Shown: positions 36,308-48,212, numbered from the stretch's first letter. The stretch: DNA of 64,000 bases from Artemisia argyi (GCA_030686995.1 CM060686.1:69716319-69780318), one strand, 5' to 3'. The notes: generated from the letters alone by a model not told the origin. Made by a program: numbers and translations.

Positions 36308-36792
36308 TGTTAGATCGTTGTAGCTCGAGGTTGTTTAGACCTCATATCATCTAGGGCAAACAATAACAATGATAATAACAATATGCAGCGGAATAGAATG
36401 AATCAAAGTTATTGACACAAAGTTTTCCCAATCACCTCCAATATGTATTTGATCAGAATACAACGTATTACCTAAGTGTAATAGGGATCTAAGAACTCTC
36501 AGACCTTGGAGGAATACGAACACAAACTAGTTCTAGTCGTTTACAATGAACCACGACCTAGAACACACACACACACTTTTAGTCGACTACATTGTGAAAG
36601 ACATAATAAAACATACGACCTGTATCCTCTTTATATAATAGAGGATTAGGTTTACAAAGGATATATTCTAAATAATAAAAAGATCCGTAGTAATCTTTTT
36701 CTTGCATTTGAAGTTTCATCCTTTGTCACATTAAGTCCCTCTTGTTTTCATTCTTTTATTTATTTTGTCACATCAAATCAAGAATCCCAACA
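36308..36792 (-). repeat. LTR-B (outer 5' LTR of C)
   Basis: 485 bp, TGTTA...CCAACA on the plus strand. It shares its general plan with LTR-A (end bases, a 'GTAAACCTA' stretch before a TATA box, an 'ATTCCGC' stretch) but differs along most of its length. Next to it lies the TSD copy ctaat. A short (AC)n run is at about 36564-36577. Confidence 0.85.
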
Positions 36793-37135
36793 CTAATCGT
36801 CATTGTAAAACGATTAGTACAAGGTCTCTTATTAATATGTCATGGATCTACGTGGAGTTATTTGTTCATCAAGGGAGGTAACAATTGATGAGATTTTTGC
36901 ATGAAATTATGAGGATTCATAGTATGCATGCTTGATACGAAAGAAAATGATTGATTTATAATGGATAGATGTAACGGAAGAGAAGGTTATTATAGATTTG
37001 ATTTCAAGTTCTGAAGGGTTCAGGTTTATTGAACATTACATGAAATACTAACCAAGTCTGTCTGGTTTAGTAGATGCAGCAGGGATACTTGTAAACTTAA
37101 GATTAGTTACGCCTTTGACGTAAATATCTAATCTC

Positions 37136-37939
37136 TTACTCAAGTTCAAGTTGTGCTGCTTCCATGTTTGAGAAACGTTCCTGACACATGTTCATTTGGT
37201 TTGCCAACATACTCTCTAATGCGGCAATCTTTTGACATTGGCTCCTGGCTGTCTCTCTAGCCATCCATAGGGTCTTTTCAATGTCTTCAATTCTACCATG
37301 TGTATGACCGTGTTCTCTTCTTGCAGAACGGACCTTGGAATCCAAACTTCCAAGTTCCTGGTGGGTGTTGTCCTTTATCTCATTAACCTTTATTCCTAAT
37401 TCACATATTGCTCGTCTCTCAGCATCCGCTCTTTTGAACAATGCGTCAAGGTTACGGTCGTACCATTTAAATTTTGTTGGTCGTAAACCTTTCAGCTGAT
37501 CAGTGTGAGCCTCTAATGTGCTGGCTTGTTGATAAACAAGAGTCCATATTGAATCAGGTGTGCTTATATCGTAGTTGGGGGAATTAGGTGAGGATAAGGT
37601 ATTTGGGACATCTGGTGTTGGGGAATCTAAAGTGTAGGGTAACGGAGAATTTGGCTCAACATTCGTCCGCGGCCTCTCTTGACGTGAACTTTTTCCAACT
37701 TCGAATGTTGCCTGACCACCAATCATATCTTCATATGATTCAGTAGTTCTCCTTAGTTTTTGACGTAGAGGTGAACAAATAGGTGACGATGGGAGTGACC
37801 TATGAGTGATTTCTATATTAAGTTGGGGCTATGATATTTGTACGTAGGGATCTTCAGTGTTCGGAGAATTTTGATTGACGGGGGATGTATTAGTATTACG
37901 GAGAGTAGTTTTGGCGTTCAAGAAAGTTTTTGGAGACAT
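37136..37939 (-). pseudogene. Coiled-coil leader ORF of element H
   Basis: A frame of 267 codons begins at ATG 37939 (MSPKTFLNAKT), has one TAG at about 37827, and continues to 37136. The first part is Ser/Pro-rich. Residues about 130-265 form a long coiled-coil-like region (HTDQLKGL, DALFKRADAERRAICELGIK, KIAALESMLANQMNMCQERF). It is the first ORF after H's PBS, where gag belongs, but I recognise no capsid domain. It may be a gag-substitute or leader protein of a non-autonomous long-LTR family. The insertion of C about 340 bp downstream interrupts whatever followed. Confidence 0.5.
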
Positions 37940-38184
37940 GTTACTGTAGTAACCGGGAATAGTATTTTATAAGTAATTTTTACGTTAAAGCTATAATAGT
38001 ACGGATGAAATAAAAATTATGTAAACGCAATTTCTAAACATGCAGAATAATCTTAATAGGTAATGTACTGAGCAAGGTAGTCTGCAGGTACGGAAAGCAC
38101 GAAGAGTGTAGGGCTATAAAATGTTTTGTTTGTAAAAACGGTTATAGTTCGGATCTGTATTAGACCCGTTTCGCTATAACTAAA

Positions 38185-38197
38185 GCTCTGATGCCAA
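38185..38197 (-). other. Primer-binding site of element H
   Basis: Sense TTGGCATCAGAGC next to the LTR end GGGGGTGTTACA (two bases between). It resembles the initiator-Met type with one transition. Confidence 0.75.
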
Positions 38198-39168
38198 TCT
38201 GTAACACCCCCAATTTTAAAATATTTGCAGCGGAATAAAGATTTGGGTGTTACTTCACAGCTCATAGTTTTTCAGTAGAAAATGATTTTCTAAAACATTT
38301 ATCATTCGAATTTTTATAAATATCAGAGTTTTAAAAATGAGGTCCCAGTGGTTTTAAAATTTGTTAAATAGGTTTTCGAATGATAATAAAATTTTTATAG
38401 CCTTTGTGAAAATTACGTGCTCTTCCGTCCCATCCTTGCTCGTTATAGACCTGAGATAAACTTGCTAAAAGTCAACAAAAGTTGAGTGATATTCATAGGT
38501 TTAAGTTTAAAAGATTGAACACAAGTTATAACTGATAATTGCACCGTCATACAATTATAAGTTAAAAACAGTTGTTATTGCATTAAGCTCATGACACTCA
38601 GCCGATTAACAGATCTCATCACGAATGATGGATTATAGTAACAGGGGGCCCTCGGGATAGGTTCTTGCCAGTAACCTATTAGATTTTAAATAAAGTGCGT
38701 TTGGTTGTTTTCTCCAACGCCCAAACGGGGATGGTCAATCCCTAATAGATCTATCCACAATTATTTATGTTCACCTCTCTGGGTGACTAAGGCTCATGAT
38801 ATGAGGGGCTTTTAGCAAGGAAAGGTACTTAAGCAATAACGAGATCAGGTAAAGCATACCAAGAAAATACTTGTGTTCAGTTTGTAAAAACTAGCATGTA
38901 TCTCCCTCGCAGGGTTTATAAAACATTTAAACAAGTAAAGGCGAGACTATGAATTCACCTTAGTGGTTTAGTGAATAAAAATATCGATACTCAGTTTGCA
39001 ATAATGGGAACGGCTCCACACACGACCTAGATAATATATAGCAAGTTTTAGTGTTTGGTAGTCCTAATGTTTTAATCGCGAGTAGTTTTTAAATGCATGA
39101 TTTGTTAATTTGACGTTAGTAAGACTTTTGGTTTTTATAGTATATTGTTCGTTTAGTTTAGTTATATA

Positions 39169-39466
39169 TAACGTAAGGTTTAATAATAATAATAACGATA
39201 GTTTGAAATAAAACGTAACGTTTAATAATAGTAATAATAATAATAGTTTGAAAATAACGTAACGTTTAATAATAAAAATAGTAATAGTGATAGTAGTTTG
39301 AAAATAACGTAACGTTTAATAATAAAAATAGTAATAGTAGTAATAGTTTGAAAATAACGTAACGTTTAATAATAAAAATAGTAATAGTAATAATAGTTTG
39401 AAAATAAACGTAACATTTAATAATAATAATAGTAATAAAAATAATAGTTTGAAAATAAATGTAACG
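39169..39466. repeat. Minisatellite of about 50-bp units in the H 5' LTR
   Basis: Six degenerate units built on 'gtttgaaaataacgtaacg' plus an AT-rich (taataa/tagtaa)n stretch of varying length. Confidence 0.9.
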
Positions 39467-40382
39467 TCGCTACGTGAAATTGTAAAATTAGAAAGTAAAA
39501 ATAAAAATATTAATTATATATATATGGCTCTTGTATTTTCTAAAAATTTACACTTTTTACCCTAGCGGCGTTAGCGTTACGCCGTTAGTCCAAAATTAAA
39601 TATATTTACATTTTACGTCCAAAATTTTATATTTCTTACACTTTTCACCCTAAAGTTTATAAAAATCAGTTTTCACCCTTAATTTTACGAAATGACAATT
39701 TATACCACAACTTTGAAAAATTGACACTTTTGACCCGATTTTTGTAAAATTTGCAAATTTAGTCCAAACTTCACTAATTTCAAAACTTAATGTTTTCATC
39801 TCTTAAGTAGTTTCAAAACAGCTTATTAGTTCGAAAAAATTAGTTTGATAGCTTATGGGCTTTTAACGAAAAATCTTAAGCCCGTTAGTGTTTTTGAATC
39901 CAATGGGCCTACGGGAGTTTTGTGCCTTGTTTTGGGTAAATTTTAGGATTATGAAAAACGTTGCCAATCAGCTTATTGTAACAGCTTATACGATCAGCTT
40001 ATTTTGAAATGATTGGGCCTTAAGGCCCAGTCGATATTAAAAATTTTCCAAAACTAGTTTCCAAGTCGATTTGCTTGGTGACTTTTATAGGTTCAAAACG
40101 CGATTTTTATTATAAAGTTTTTATACGAAAATGATTGTTTGTCATGAGGACAATTAGTTTGTGAAATAAAATGGCATGCTTGTTAAGTAAAATTTAAAGA
40201 TGTACGTGCGTTTTGGGCTAGCATGGGACGAGTTTTGTAGTAAAAGACTTAGAAAAATTTAAGGGTTTTTCATACTTGTTGTCGTACGTTAGAAATGGTA
40301 TTCCAAAATAGTTGTACGTAGCTTTATATTTTCAAAACTTTACATGACTTAATTGTTAAGGTGTAAAATATATAGATGAACG

Positions 40383-40486
<104 letters not shown>

Positions 40487-40640
40487 TATTTAGTTTTCGA
40501 GAGTTTTAGTGCAAGTGTTTGTGATTTATACGAAAATAATTAAATGTACGTTTTAAATAAAAATGGAAAAAGTTGTGTGAGACTTACTACACCAAAATGG
40601 TGGGGTAAAACGAGACGTAGAGTCGAGAAGAAGAGAGTAC

Positions 40641-43600
40641 TGATTGATGCTAAAGCAGTCAACTAAAGTCAACCACGGATGTGGTCAATATAGTCAAACT
40701 CCTTAGGCTCAATGCTCCGTTGAAGTATAGTGGCTTCCCCGGGTCGTTATGTCCCGACGAGGTGTGGATTGTATTCAAAACGGGTTTGTGATCGGGTGAA
40801 TTTGGACAGGAAAGGGTATATAAGGGATTTGTGTGATTACACTAAGGAAATACGATTGAGAACGATTTAAACAAACTATAATAACAATAACGCGAAACCT
40901 AATTAACCTAAAACGTAATCTAAGAATTTAAAATCAGAATTTGCTTATACGTAAGCAGAAAAATAAGCCAAATGGCTTAAATAGAAGCTATCACTTTATT
41001 TATATTTTTGGTTTTTCTTATTTTACAAACTAGTTTTACTAACGTAACCTAAATTTAAAAACGTAAAAGTTATTTAAATAAAACGCGAGTTAAAATTAAA
41101 ATAAACGCAAGTGCGCAAAATAAAACGTGAAATTTGAGGTACGCTAACCCTACGGACATGAAAATAATATTATTACGATCCTAACGATAAAAGAAAATTT
41201 TAGAAAAAAGAAAATTATTTTTTTTTGACTTTTTAATTATTTATTATTAATTAGTTACTAAATAAACTAAATTAAATTACTAAAAATACTAAATTAATTT
41301 TGAAAATTACAAAACTTTTTCTAAAAATACTTAGTACTATAAAGAAACTGGGAAAAATATAAAAATGCTAAAAAGTTTACAAATAAGCTGAAAAATAAGC
41401 TGGAAAAGCTTATTAGCTTAAAATGGAAAATTTACACTATAAATAAAAAAGGGAAAAACTAAAACACATAATAACACTTGGGGGAGATGGTGCCTGAGCT
41501 CAGAGTGGGGTGTGGGTATGATTAATCAAACGACCAGGGTTCAAGTCCCACTCATGACCATTATTTACAAACATTTATTTTTTTTGATTTTTTCTTTTTG
41601 CCATCTGTTTAAACAACAACAACAACTAACTTTTACAAAGAAGCTATGGCCGACAAGCTAGAAACAAGCTTATGCAAGCTTAAATCACCAACAGTGGTGA
41701 TGTATGGCAAAATAAACTTTGTTAACAACCATAAGCTTTAACCAAATTGAAAGCTAGTCAGAACCTACTCATACACAAACCTACACAGTCTCACAAGCAA
41801 CCGTTGAAATTAAATAACAACACTTAATCAACAGGTATCAAGCATAAGCCAAAAAAATCAAACAAGCTCAGTTGGCTGCTGATGCACATCAGCATAAAAG
41901 GGCCAAAATGGGTAATATTGGAGGGCAAAACAAGCATTTATCTTACAAGACATCCTAACAAACTATCTAATTCACCCAATCACAGGCATGAGGAAGCTGA
42001 AATAAGCAAGGATTCCAGGAAAATAAGCCAAAGACCAGGATAAACGCAGGCAAACACTATCTCAAGCAACATCTAATAAGCTAGAATCAACAATTAAACA
42101 ACAAGAACATCAAACAAAATCAAAGATCAAACGAGCTCAGATCCAAGCTGATACATCAGCATAAATGGATCAGGTGAGGGCAACTTGGGGTCTAAAAATA
42201 AGCAATACACTAAGCTAATGAGGACAAACTACGAGTAGATCACACAAGTCAGTACCAAGGGCTTCTCAAAACAATAAATTTCAACAAGAATGGGCAACTA
42301 ATGAACTAGATATTATGGATAAAAAGACGGGTCAGAAAAAGGGAGCCGGGTAAAAAAGTGACTGAAGGGGGAACTTTAGAGATCAAATAAGCTAACAGTA
42401 AAAAAAAAATAAAAAAATAAAATTAGTATTACGAAAACAAGTTGCCAAAGAAAGTTTAAACCAAGTTTGAGCTTATGAAGACTTATATTGGACAAATGAA
42501 AATTCCTACCAAAACCTGTTTTGAACGAAGAATGTGCAGGGCAGAGACACAGTTCCAAGGGGCAATTTAGCAACCTAAATAAGCTATTCTAGGGAGAACA
42601 TTGGCTAAAGTGCTAAACCCAATCTTAATGGAACATGATGCAAGCAATAGATCAGACAAGTAGTAAAAAAAAACAATATAAGCAAAAACATGAGCAATAT
42701 ATAAGTAGTTATGACTAAAGGCTAAAAAAAGAAATATCTAAAATCTACAAGCTATCCAAGTATTCAACTAGCTAAAGTAAACTGCAATAAGCTATTCTAA
42801 TGGAGAGGTGAGCTAGGTTATACTAGGGGATGATTACATAAGCTAAAGAGACTAAAATTAAGCTGTCCTAACTAAATCAGTGGTCTTAATAAGCAATTAA
42901 GCATGAGAATGAAACAAGCATTAACTGATCCAACACACACCAAACAGGCTTAAATGGTGCAATTTAGGGGGCTTGAAAAGCTATGGAAATAAGCCTTGAA
43001 GTCCACACTGATCCTGCAATCCATAAGCCAGCCAGCTAAGATCTCCCAAGAGCCCAAAAAGCTTTAATGAGCCAATAAGCTCACAAAAGCTGATACAAAC
43101 AAACAAACAAACAACAACAGTAACAACTACAAACAATAACAAGATCAACAACAAAGAAAGAAAATTCAACAAGCTCAGATCATGAATCAAGAATAAACAA
43201 GGTAGCAGCAATGGCAATCCAAAATAAGCAAAAGTGAGGGCAACTACAAGCTAATACACTTAGGTGATAAAAACGAATAATGAAATCAAATCAAGAACAA
43301 CAATCACACAATATCATGAAATCAACAAACTTGGTGAGCAACTGATATACATACAGTTAAAACAGTCCAAGATGGATAACTTTAGGGGGCAAAATAAGCT
43401 AGAAGAATAAGCACTAAGGGAGAAACTAATTGGACAGGTCTAATGACTACCTAAGAAAGATTGTAAAACAACAGAAATCAAAACGATAGTCCCAAAACTG
43501 ACCAAATTGCAACCATTTGAAAACTGACCCAAACCTGGGTGCAGGGGAGACTTGGGTCAAATGGGCAGTTTCAAGCTTGAATTTGATTGAGCAAATAAGT

Positions 43601-45660
43601 TTCAATTTCCAAATTTCTTTTTGATTATGACTCATAAGCTGGAAAGGATTTCAAAACAACAAATACTTAGAATTTTTATCCACTACTGAATCCTAGAGAG
43701 TGCTTTGAAATTCATTCAAAATCTGAGTATGCAAGCTTTTAACTTTTTTCAATTTTCATAAATGTTGACTTTGGTGAGTTTCAATGATCCTAACTGACAT
43801 AATAAGTTATGATAAGCTAAATTGCAACTGACTAGGGCTACTTTAACTAATTATGAACTACATTGATGATTATTCTACTTAAAAAAACTAATCAGTGGGC
43901 AAACTAATGAAATAAAACTGGGATTTTGACTTTTTGTGAGAAGACATATGGATTTTATGCTAAAATCTTCCTATTTGAACCCAATGTGAGCCACCTCAAC
44001 TGAATGTAATGCCAAAAGCAGGCAGCAACTCAGATCAAAATCATATCCCAAACACCCTTTTTAGTTTCAACTGCTTTGAAAACTTCCACTAGCAAGGACT
44101 GTTTAAAACTAAATTTTTGGAAATATAAGCTTAACCTAAATCTAATAACTACTAATTAAGCATAATCAAGGACCAAACAAGCAGATTTAATAGGCTAACT
44201 AGAATAAGCAGTTTCAAACTAACTTAGTCTATTCTATGCCAAACTTAAACCAACTCACTTTCAAATTATAACTAATCCACAATAAGCTAAACTACACTAT
44301 TTTAGGCAGTAATCAAGACAGAATAAGCAAATGGTAAGCTGACAGTAAATAAGCAATTCTAAATAAAAAGATGGTACAATAACAGAATGTAAAAAGAGGT
44401 TTAAAATTTTTATTGAAAATTAAGAAAAGAGTACAACTAAACTTAAGAGCTTAACAATACTTAAAAATTACATTAAAACTAATTCTACCTTAAATTACCT
44501 ACTACTATTACCTACTACCAAACAATGGCATACAATACTTGCTATTTATACTAAAAAAACTAGAACTAGGGTTTGCTTCAATTTGTCTTGTTCCCTGAGC
44601 TCCTTCTCTTGAAATCCCATCCGTTGGTTCCCTTTAATTTGATCTCAACCATTAGTGGGGTTTTGGCGGGAAATGGGAGGTATTGCAACTTTGGCAGATA
44701 GCTTTTGGCATGGGGGGCAAGAATTGGAGTTTTGTGGAGGAAAGTGGATAGGGTGTGGAGTGTGGGTAGGAGTGATGATGGTATGTTGGGATGGTAGCAG
44801 GCTATGGAGTAGCAGAGGTAGGCTTCACGTGTGGAGGGAAGAGATGAGGGGGTTGACTAATGGTTTGACCTAGGAGAGGGATTAATAAAACGGGTGGTAA
44901 GGGTTTAATTTTTATTAGGGGAGTGGATTGGGCTGAGAAAATGGGCCAAGGGTTGTTTGGTGGATCAGGTAAACAAGGGTGTTGGGTAAATTACAAAACA
45001 GGTCCGTTTGGTTTGCTAGTAAAACACCACAAGGGCCACTTTTGTAATTTATGGATTCTTGAGGGGCTGTAAGTGTAAATTTCCATAAATTACCAAAAGG
45101 GGCAAAATTGTAACATGTGAATAGTACAATGGTTATAAATGTAAATTTCCAATTTTTAAAAACCAATGACTACTTTTGCCATTTTTGAAAGTTCGGGGAC
45201 CAAAAGTGTAATTTCCTCAAAATTATCATCCAGGGGTTAAAAGTGACAAATGTGAATTCCCAAGGACCATATTTGACTTTTTCTTCCAAAATTCCCACCA
45301 GGGATTAATTCTGCGAAAAGTGAAACTCCAGGGACCAAATTTGTAAATTTCCAAAACTTTTGAGATTTTTCACCAAAGGACTAAATATGACAACTTATGA
45401 TTTCAAAAGGACCTTTGGTGATAATTTCCCATATTTTGAATTACCAGGGACTAGTTTTGTCATTTTATGAAAGGTGGGGGACTGAAACTGCCAATTTTGC
45501 TAACTTTGTACGTTTTTCATTTGTTTTTGCTCATTTTGCATCTAAAACATATAAAACACTATTTTGAAATATTTTCAGTATTTTGATGCATTACTGAGTG
45601 TTTTTGTATGTTTTGCAGTTCAGATTTGACAAAAAATGATGAGTGTTTGAGCACTCATCA
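40641..45660 (-). repeat. N 3' LTR
   Basis: 5020 bp. Sense start TGATGAGTGCTCAAACACTC forms a hairpin; sense TATA box TATAAATAGC at 44541-44550. In the sense-early part (45000-45500) are repeated 'gggaccaaatttg' phrases. The middle 3 kb is dense in GCTTATT (here aataagc). A tRNA-like segment lies at 41488-41560. Several short unrelated ORFs occur but none has a recognisable domain. Confidence 0.92.
41488..41560 (+). repeat. tRNA-like (SINE-head-like) segment in the N 3' LTR
   Basis: A-box-like TGAGCTCAGAGTGG (41495-41508) and B-box-like GGTTCAAGTCC (41538-41548) start 43 bp apart, close to the spacing in a tRNA gene. The T arm pairs at only three positions and the acceptor arms do not pair, so it is not a functional tRNA. 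A T-rich tail follows. It is a likely relic of a tRNA-derived SINE captured by this LTR family. Confidence 0.4.
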
Positions 45661-45673
45661 ATCCCCCACACTA
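45661..45673 (-). other. Polypurine tract of N
   Basis: Sense TAGTGTGGGGGAT directly before the 3' LTR start TGATGAGTG. Confidence 0.7.
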
Positions 45674-45727
45674 AACTATTGCTAGTCCCTAGCAATAACT
45701 GTTTTGAAAACTTGATGGATTTTAAAC

Positions 45728-46090
45728 TCTTTACCAAAAGCCATCACTTCTGGAGTAGCCAGGTGTAAGAACTGTGGCACACCTGATAACCGTGTGATTT
45801 TGAGCAAACCACCAGCTGTCAACGGATTTGATTAGTCTTTACCAAAAGCCGTTTGCTTCTGGACTAGCCAGCTCTTGATGGAATAGTCAACATCTTGGTG
45901 AGCTGATTACCAATTATGGATTTTCCACTGCCTTTACCACAAGCCATAATCTTGCGGGCTAGCCAACTCATTCGCTTTATGGAATATGGCGAGTTGAGGT
46001 ACCATACAATTTTGGGCAAATTGCAAGCCATAAACGGATTTGAGATGTCTTTACCAAGCGCCGTTTGCTCCTGGACTAGCCAATCCCTTT
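45728..46090 (-). repeat. Interspersed direct repeats upstream of N's PPT
   Basis: Four copies of a 35-40 bp motif ('tttaccaaaagccgt' ... 'tggactagccag') at about 45730, 45837, 45931 and 46048. They are arranged as two units of about 210 bp, each also containing 'acggatttga'. They are non-coding and lie between ORF2 and the PPT. Confidence 0.8.
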
Positions 46091-46228
46091 TGTCGCTTAG
46101 ACAAGGCGGACTGATAACCACAAAAATTTTGAACTCCAGTGAAAAATTTTTAAAATTTTTTGAAATTTTGGCCAAAACGGGGGTATTAGATAGTAAAATG
46201 TGATAAAATTCGCTAGAATAGTGAAATA

Positions 46229-46243
46229 CCCCCCCCCCCCCCC
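46229..46243. repeat. C15 homopolymer (G15 in sense) in N
   Basis: Fifteen consecutive C. In the sense strand it is a purine run that could serve as a second PPT. Confidence 0.9.
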
Positions 46244-46466
46244 ACACACTTAGCATGAATATTGTCCTCAATATTCAAAATCCCGGCTATTATGCCGACA
46301 TTTTGAACGTAAAAGGGCAACATTACAAGCTAAGCGTGGAAAACACCATTTTGTTTTTCACTCTTGTAACCATAGCATGGGGGACTCCCCCACACTTAGG
46401 GTGAAAACCCTATATGCATGCTACTGTTTTTGTTTACCGAGTCGCTAGCTTGACTCGACCCCGAAT

Positions 46467-46913
46467 TCATTTGTCCTTGGGGAAGCATGATGTGGAAGAA
46501 ACAATCTCAATCGGACTTTCATTCAAGATGTTTGGACAAACATTTGAAGCACGTGAAAGTTCCACACCGATGAGATAAGTATCCGGCTCAAGATAATGAT
46601 ACATGAAAATGCCGGGATCAAATATGGTATCTTCATTCCCTAAGGAGTGAAGAACAAGAGAAGTCACCTTATAGGTGAAGAAAAGGAAGAAAACCATGAT
46701 GAAAATCTTTATAACATTTTCTTCCTCGAGATCAGGCTCCGTAGCCTGAATTTGGATTTCAAGGGTTAAGCTCATAAATATCCCGGGAGGGTGGGTGGGA
46801 ATTTGCAAATCCTCATGATTGAGTGCATCTCCCCCCGGGCAATCAAACTCCGGAGGAGTCATGATATGATGAGCGAGTTCACCAGAGAACTCCTCATGAA
46901 GAGAATTATTCAC
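46467..46913 (-). CDS. N ORF2: small protein with one membrane segment
   Basis: 148 codons from MNNSLHEEFSG. An acidic N-terminal half with Pro-rich stretches leads to one strongly hydrophobic segment (VIKIFIMVFFLFFTYKV, residues about 81-97), followed by a 50-residue tail. It starts 25 bp after the stop of ORF1. I recognise no family. A single-pass membrane protein after a gag-like ORF recalls envelope-like ORFs of Athila-type elements, but no fusion, glycosylation or cleavage signal is evident. It may also be a decayed piece of a longer ORF. Confidence 0.5.
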   Translation of the reverse strand: MNNSLHEEFSGELAHHIMTPPEFDCPGGDALNHEDLQIPTHPPGIFMSLTLEIQIQATEPDLEEENVIKIFIMVFFLFFTYKVTSLVLHSLGNEDTIFDPGIFMYHYLEPDTYLIGVELSRASNVCPNILNESPIEIVSSTSCFPKDK

Positions 46914-46937
46914 AAGATGTGAATTTGTGAACTCATG

Positions 46938-48212
46938 TTACATTGTGGACTCATCACAATCCTCGTCAAAGAATGGATTGTTAGAAATCATAGTGAATTC
47001 AGATTCGAATTCAAATAGAGGATTGGTGAGAATCGTATTGAATGTTTCGGGAACAAAGAGATTAACATTCTCAATTGGATTGTCGGGATAAGAAGTGACT
47101 GACGGATCATGATAAAGGAGACTTTCAATTTCTCCCAGATTAGCTTCGAAGTCAAGGAGATCATCATCACTTTCCAAGGAAAGTGGATCGATGTGAGTAA
47201 GTTCATCAGCGAACTCCTCAAGAAGAGGATCAACATCAGACTGAGGGAGTGATGCCTCAATATACTCAATGTCTCCATGAGATGTACAATCATTATTAAA
47301 ATCTGAGAAAGTCTCAAAATGATCGTTTGAACACTCAAGAGGGGAAGGAATATCACACACATGATCCAAAGTTCCCTGTGACTCTCCTGGGATTGGGACA
47401 AGGATCTCAACACTAGACTTTATGAATTCGTCCGATTCCTTATCAGGAACAGTGTCAAGATGCTCATCCCCCATGTTCTGAGAGTGAGTGGGAACCTCGG
47501 GTGTGATAGCAGTTGTTTGAGATGGAATCTCAACTGCTGGGGTATCAACTGATGAACTTGATGAAGTTTTATAAAATTCAAGGATGTCAAGTGTATCTTC
47601 ATCATCACTGTCATCAGGAATAAAACGGAACAAAGAGCTAGATTTGGCTGCTTTTTCTCTTGCAATTGATTCCCTAACAGATTTTTCATATGCATCTTGG
47701 GAATTTATTCTAGCAGCCTGCTCTTCAGCTAGCAATTCTTCCATGGATTTTTGATGAGTATGTCTTTGGGCAAAGTCTTTAACTAAACCCTTAAGCTCAT
47801 CAACGATTTTCATCATATTTTGCATTTCTGGGAGAAGTGCTTGATTCATATCGTACTGTGGAGGTTGGTCATAATAAGGTGTGTCAAAATTGTCACAAGG
47901 ATATGGATTTCCCGCTTGACAATCTGAGCTGAAGTGTGGACCTCCACAGTAATCACAACAGTAAAACTGATGAGGCTGTGAGTCGTATGTGCTAGAGTCA
48001 TAATTGTTATCGGGAAACTGCTCATAGACAAGCGTATTTCCCGATTGACAATCAGAACTGTAGTGTGGACCTCCACAGTACTCACAACAGTAAAACTGCT
48101 GAGACTGATGGTGTGGTAGCTGGTGGAATGAATCAGTGGTGTCATGATAGGAATAGGGATCTTGGTTATAGACAGACCCGTTTCCTGACTCTACCATGCC
48201 ACAACTGGGCAA
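46938..48212 (-). CDS. N ORF1: gag-like protein with duplicated zinc knuckle
   Basis: 424 codons starting MPSCGMVESG, about 330 bp downstream of the PBS. Two near-identical Cys/His clusters of the form C-x2-C-x3-H-x4-C lie at residues 43-55 (CEYCGGPHYSSDC) and 86-98 (CDYCGGPHFSSDC), inside a tandem duplication of about 43 residues. Then comes a helical, charged stretch (MNQALLPEMQNMMKIVDELK; AEEQAARINSQDAYEKSVRE) and a long acidic C-terminal half. No capsid core is recognisable, so the knuckles are unusually N-terminal. The frame is intact in a young insertion, so it is probably the product the element supplies or uses for packaging. Family function is inferred from the knuckles only. Confidence 0.65.
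   Translation of the reverse strand: MPSCGMVESGNGSVYNQDPYSYHDTTDSFHQLPHHQSQQFYCCEYCGGPHYSSDCQSGNTLVYEQFPDNNYDSSTYDSQPHQFYCCDYCGGPHFSSDCQAGNPYPCDNFDTPYYDQPPQYDMNQALLPEMQNMMKIVDELKGLVKDFAQRHTHQKSMEELLAEEQAARINSQDAYEKSVRESIAREKAAKSSSLFRFIPDDSDDEDTLDILEFYKTSSSSSVDTPAVEIPSQTTAITPEVPTHSQNMGDEHLDTVPDKESDEFIKSSVEILVPIPGESQGTLDHVCDIPSPLECSNDHFETFSDFNNDCTSHGDIEYIEASLPQSDVDPLLEEFADELTHIDPLSLESDDDLLDFEANLGEIESLLYHDPSVTSYPDNPIENVNLFVPETFNTILTNPLFEFESEFTMISNNPFFDEDCDESTM

Larger units (their letters stand above)
20028..36792 (-). mobile_element. Composite C: mosaic Sirevirus insertion, TSD ctaat
   Basis: A 16.8-kb unit bounded by TGTTG (20028) and CCAACA (36792), with ctaat at 20023-20027 and 36793-36797. 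Order in sense (minus) direction: LTR-B (36792-36308), PBS, non-coding B sequence, a 99-bp copy of the end of the extra ORF, LTR-A2 (34630-34156), PBS, gag, pol, non-coding region with an antisense ORF, extra ORF, partial LTR (22912-22795), misplaced gag fragment (22794-22531), second copy of the extra ORF, and LTR-A1 (20502-20028). LTR-A1 and LTR-A2 look identical; LTR-B is a different but related sequence. Integrase motifs and the downstream extra ORF place the A part in the Sirevirus/SIRE lineage. Several stops make this copy non-functional as it stands. Confidence 0.85.

Noticed and set aside
42376..43635. Small minus ORFs (62-78 codons) found again at 50297-51555
   Set aside because: They recur because they lie in the two near-identical N LTRs. 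No domain, and A/T-rich low-complexity peptides.
45916..46271. ORFs of 95 and 135 codons on opposite strands in N
   Set aside because: They overlap each other and the non-coding repeat block; one runs through the C15 tract. No recognisable protein.
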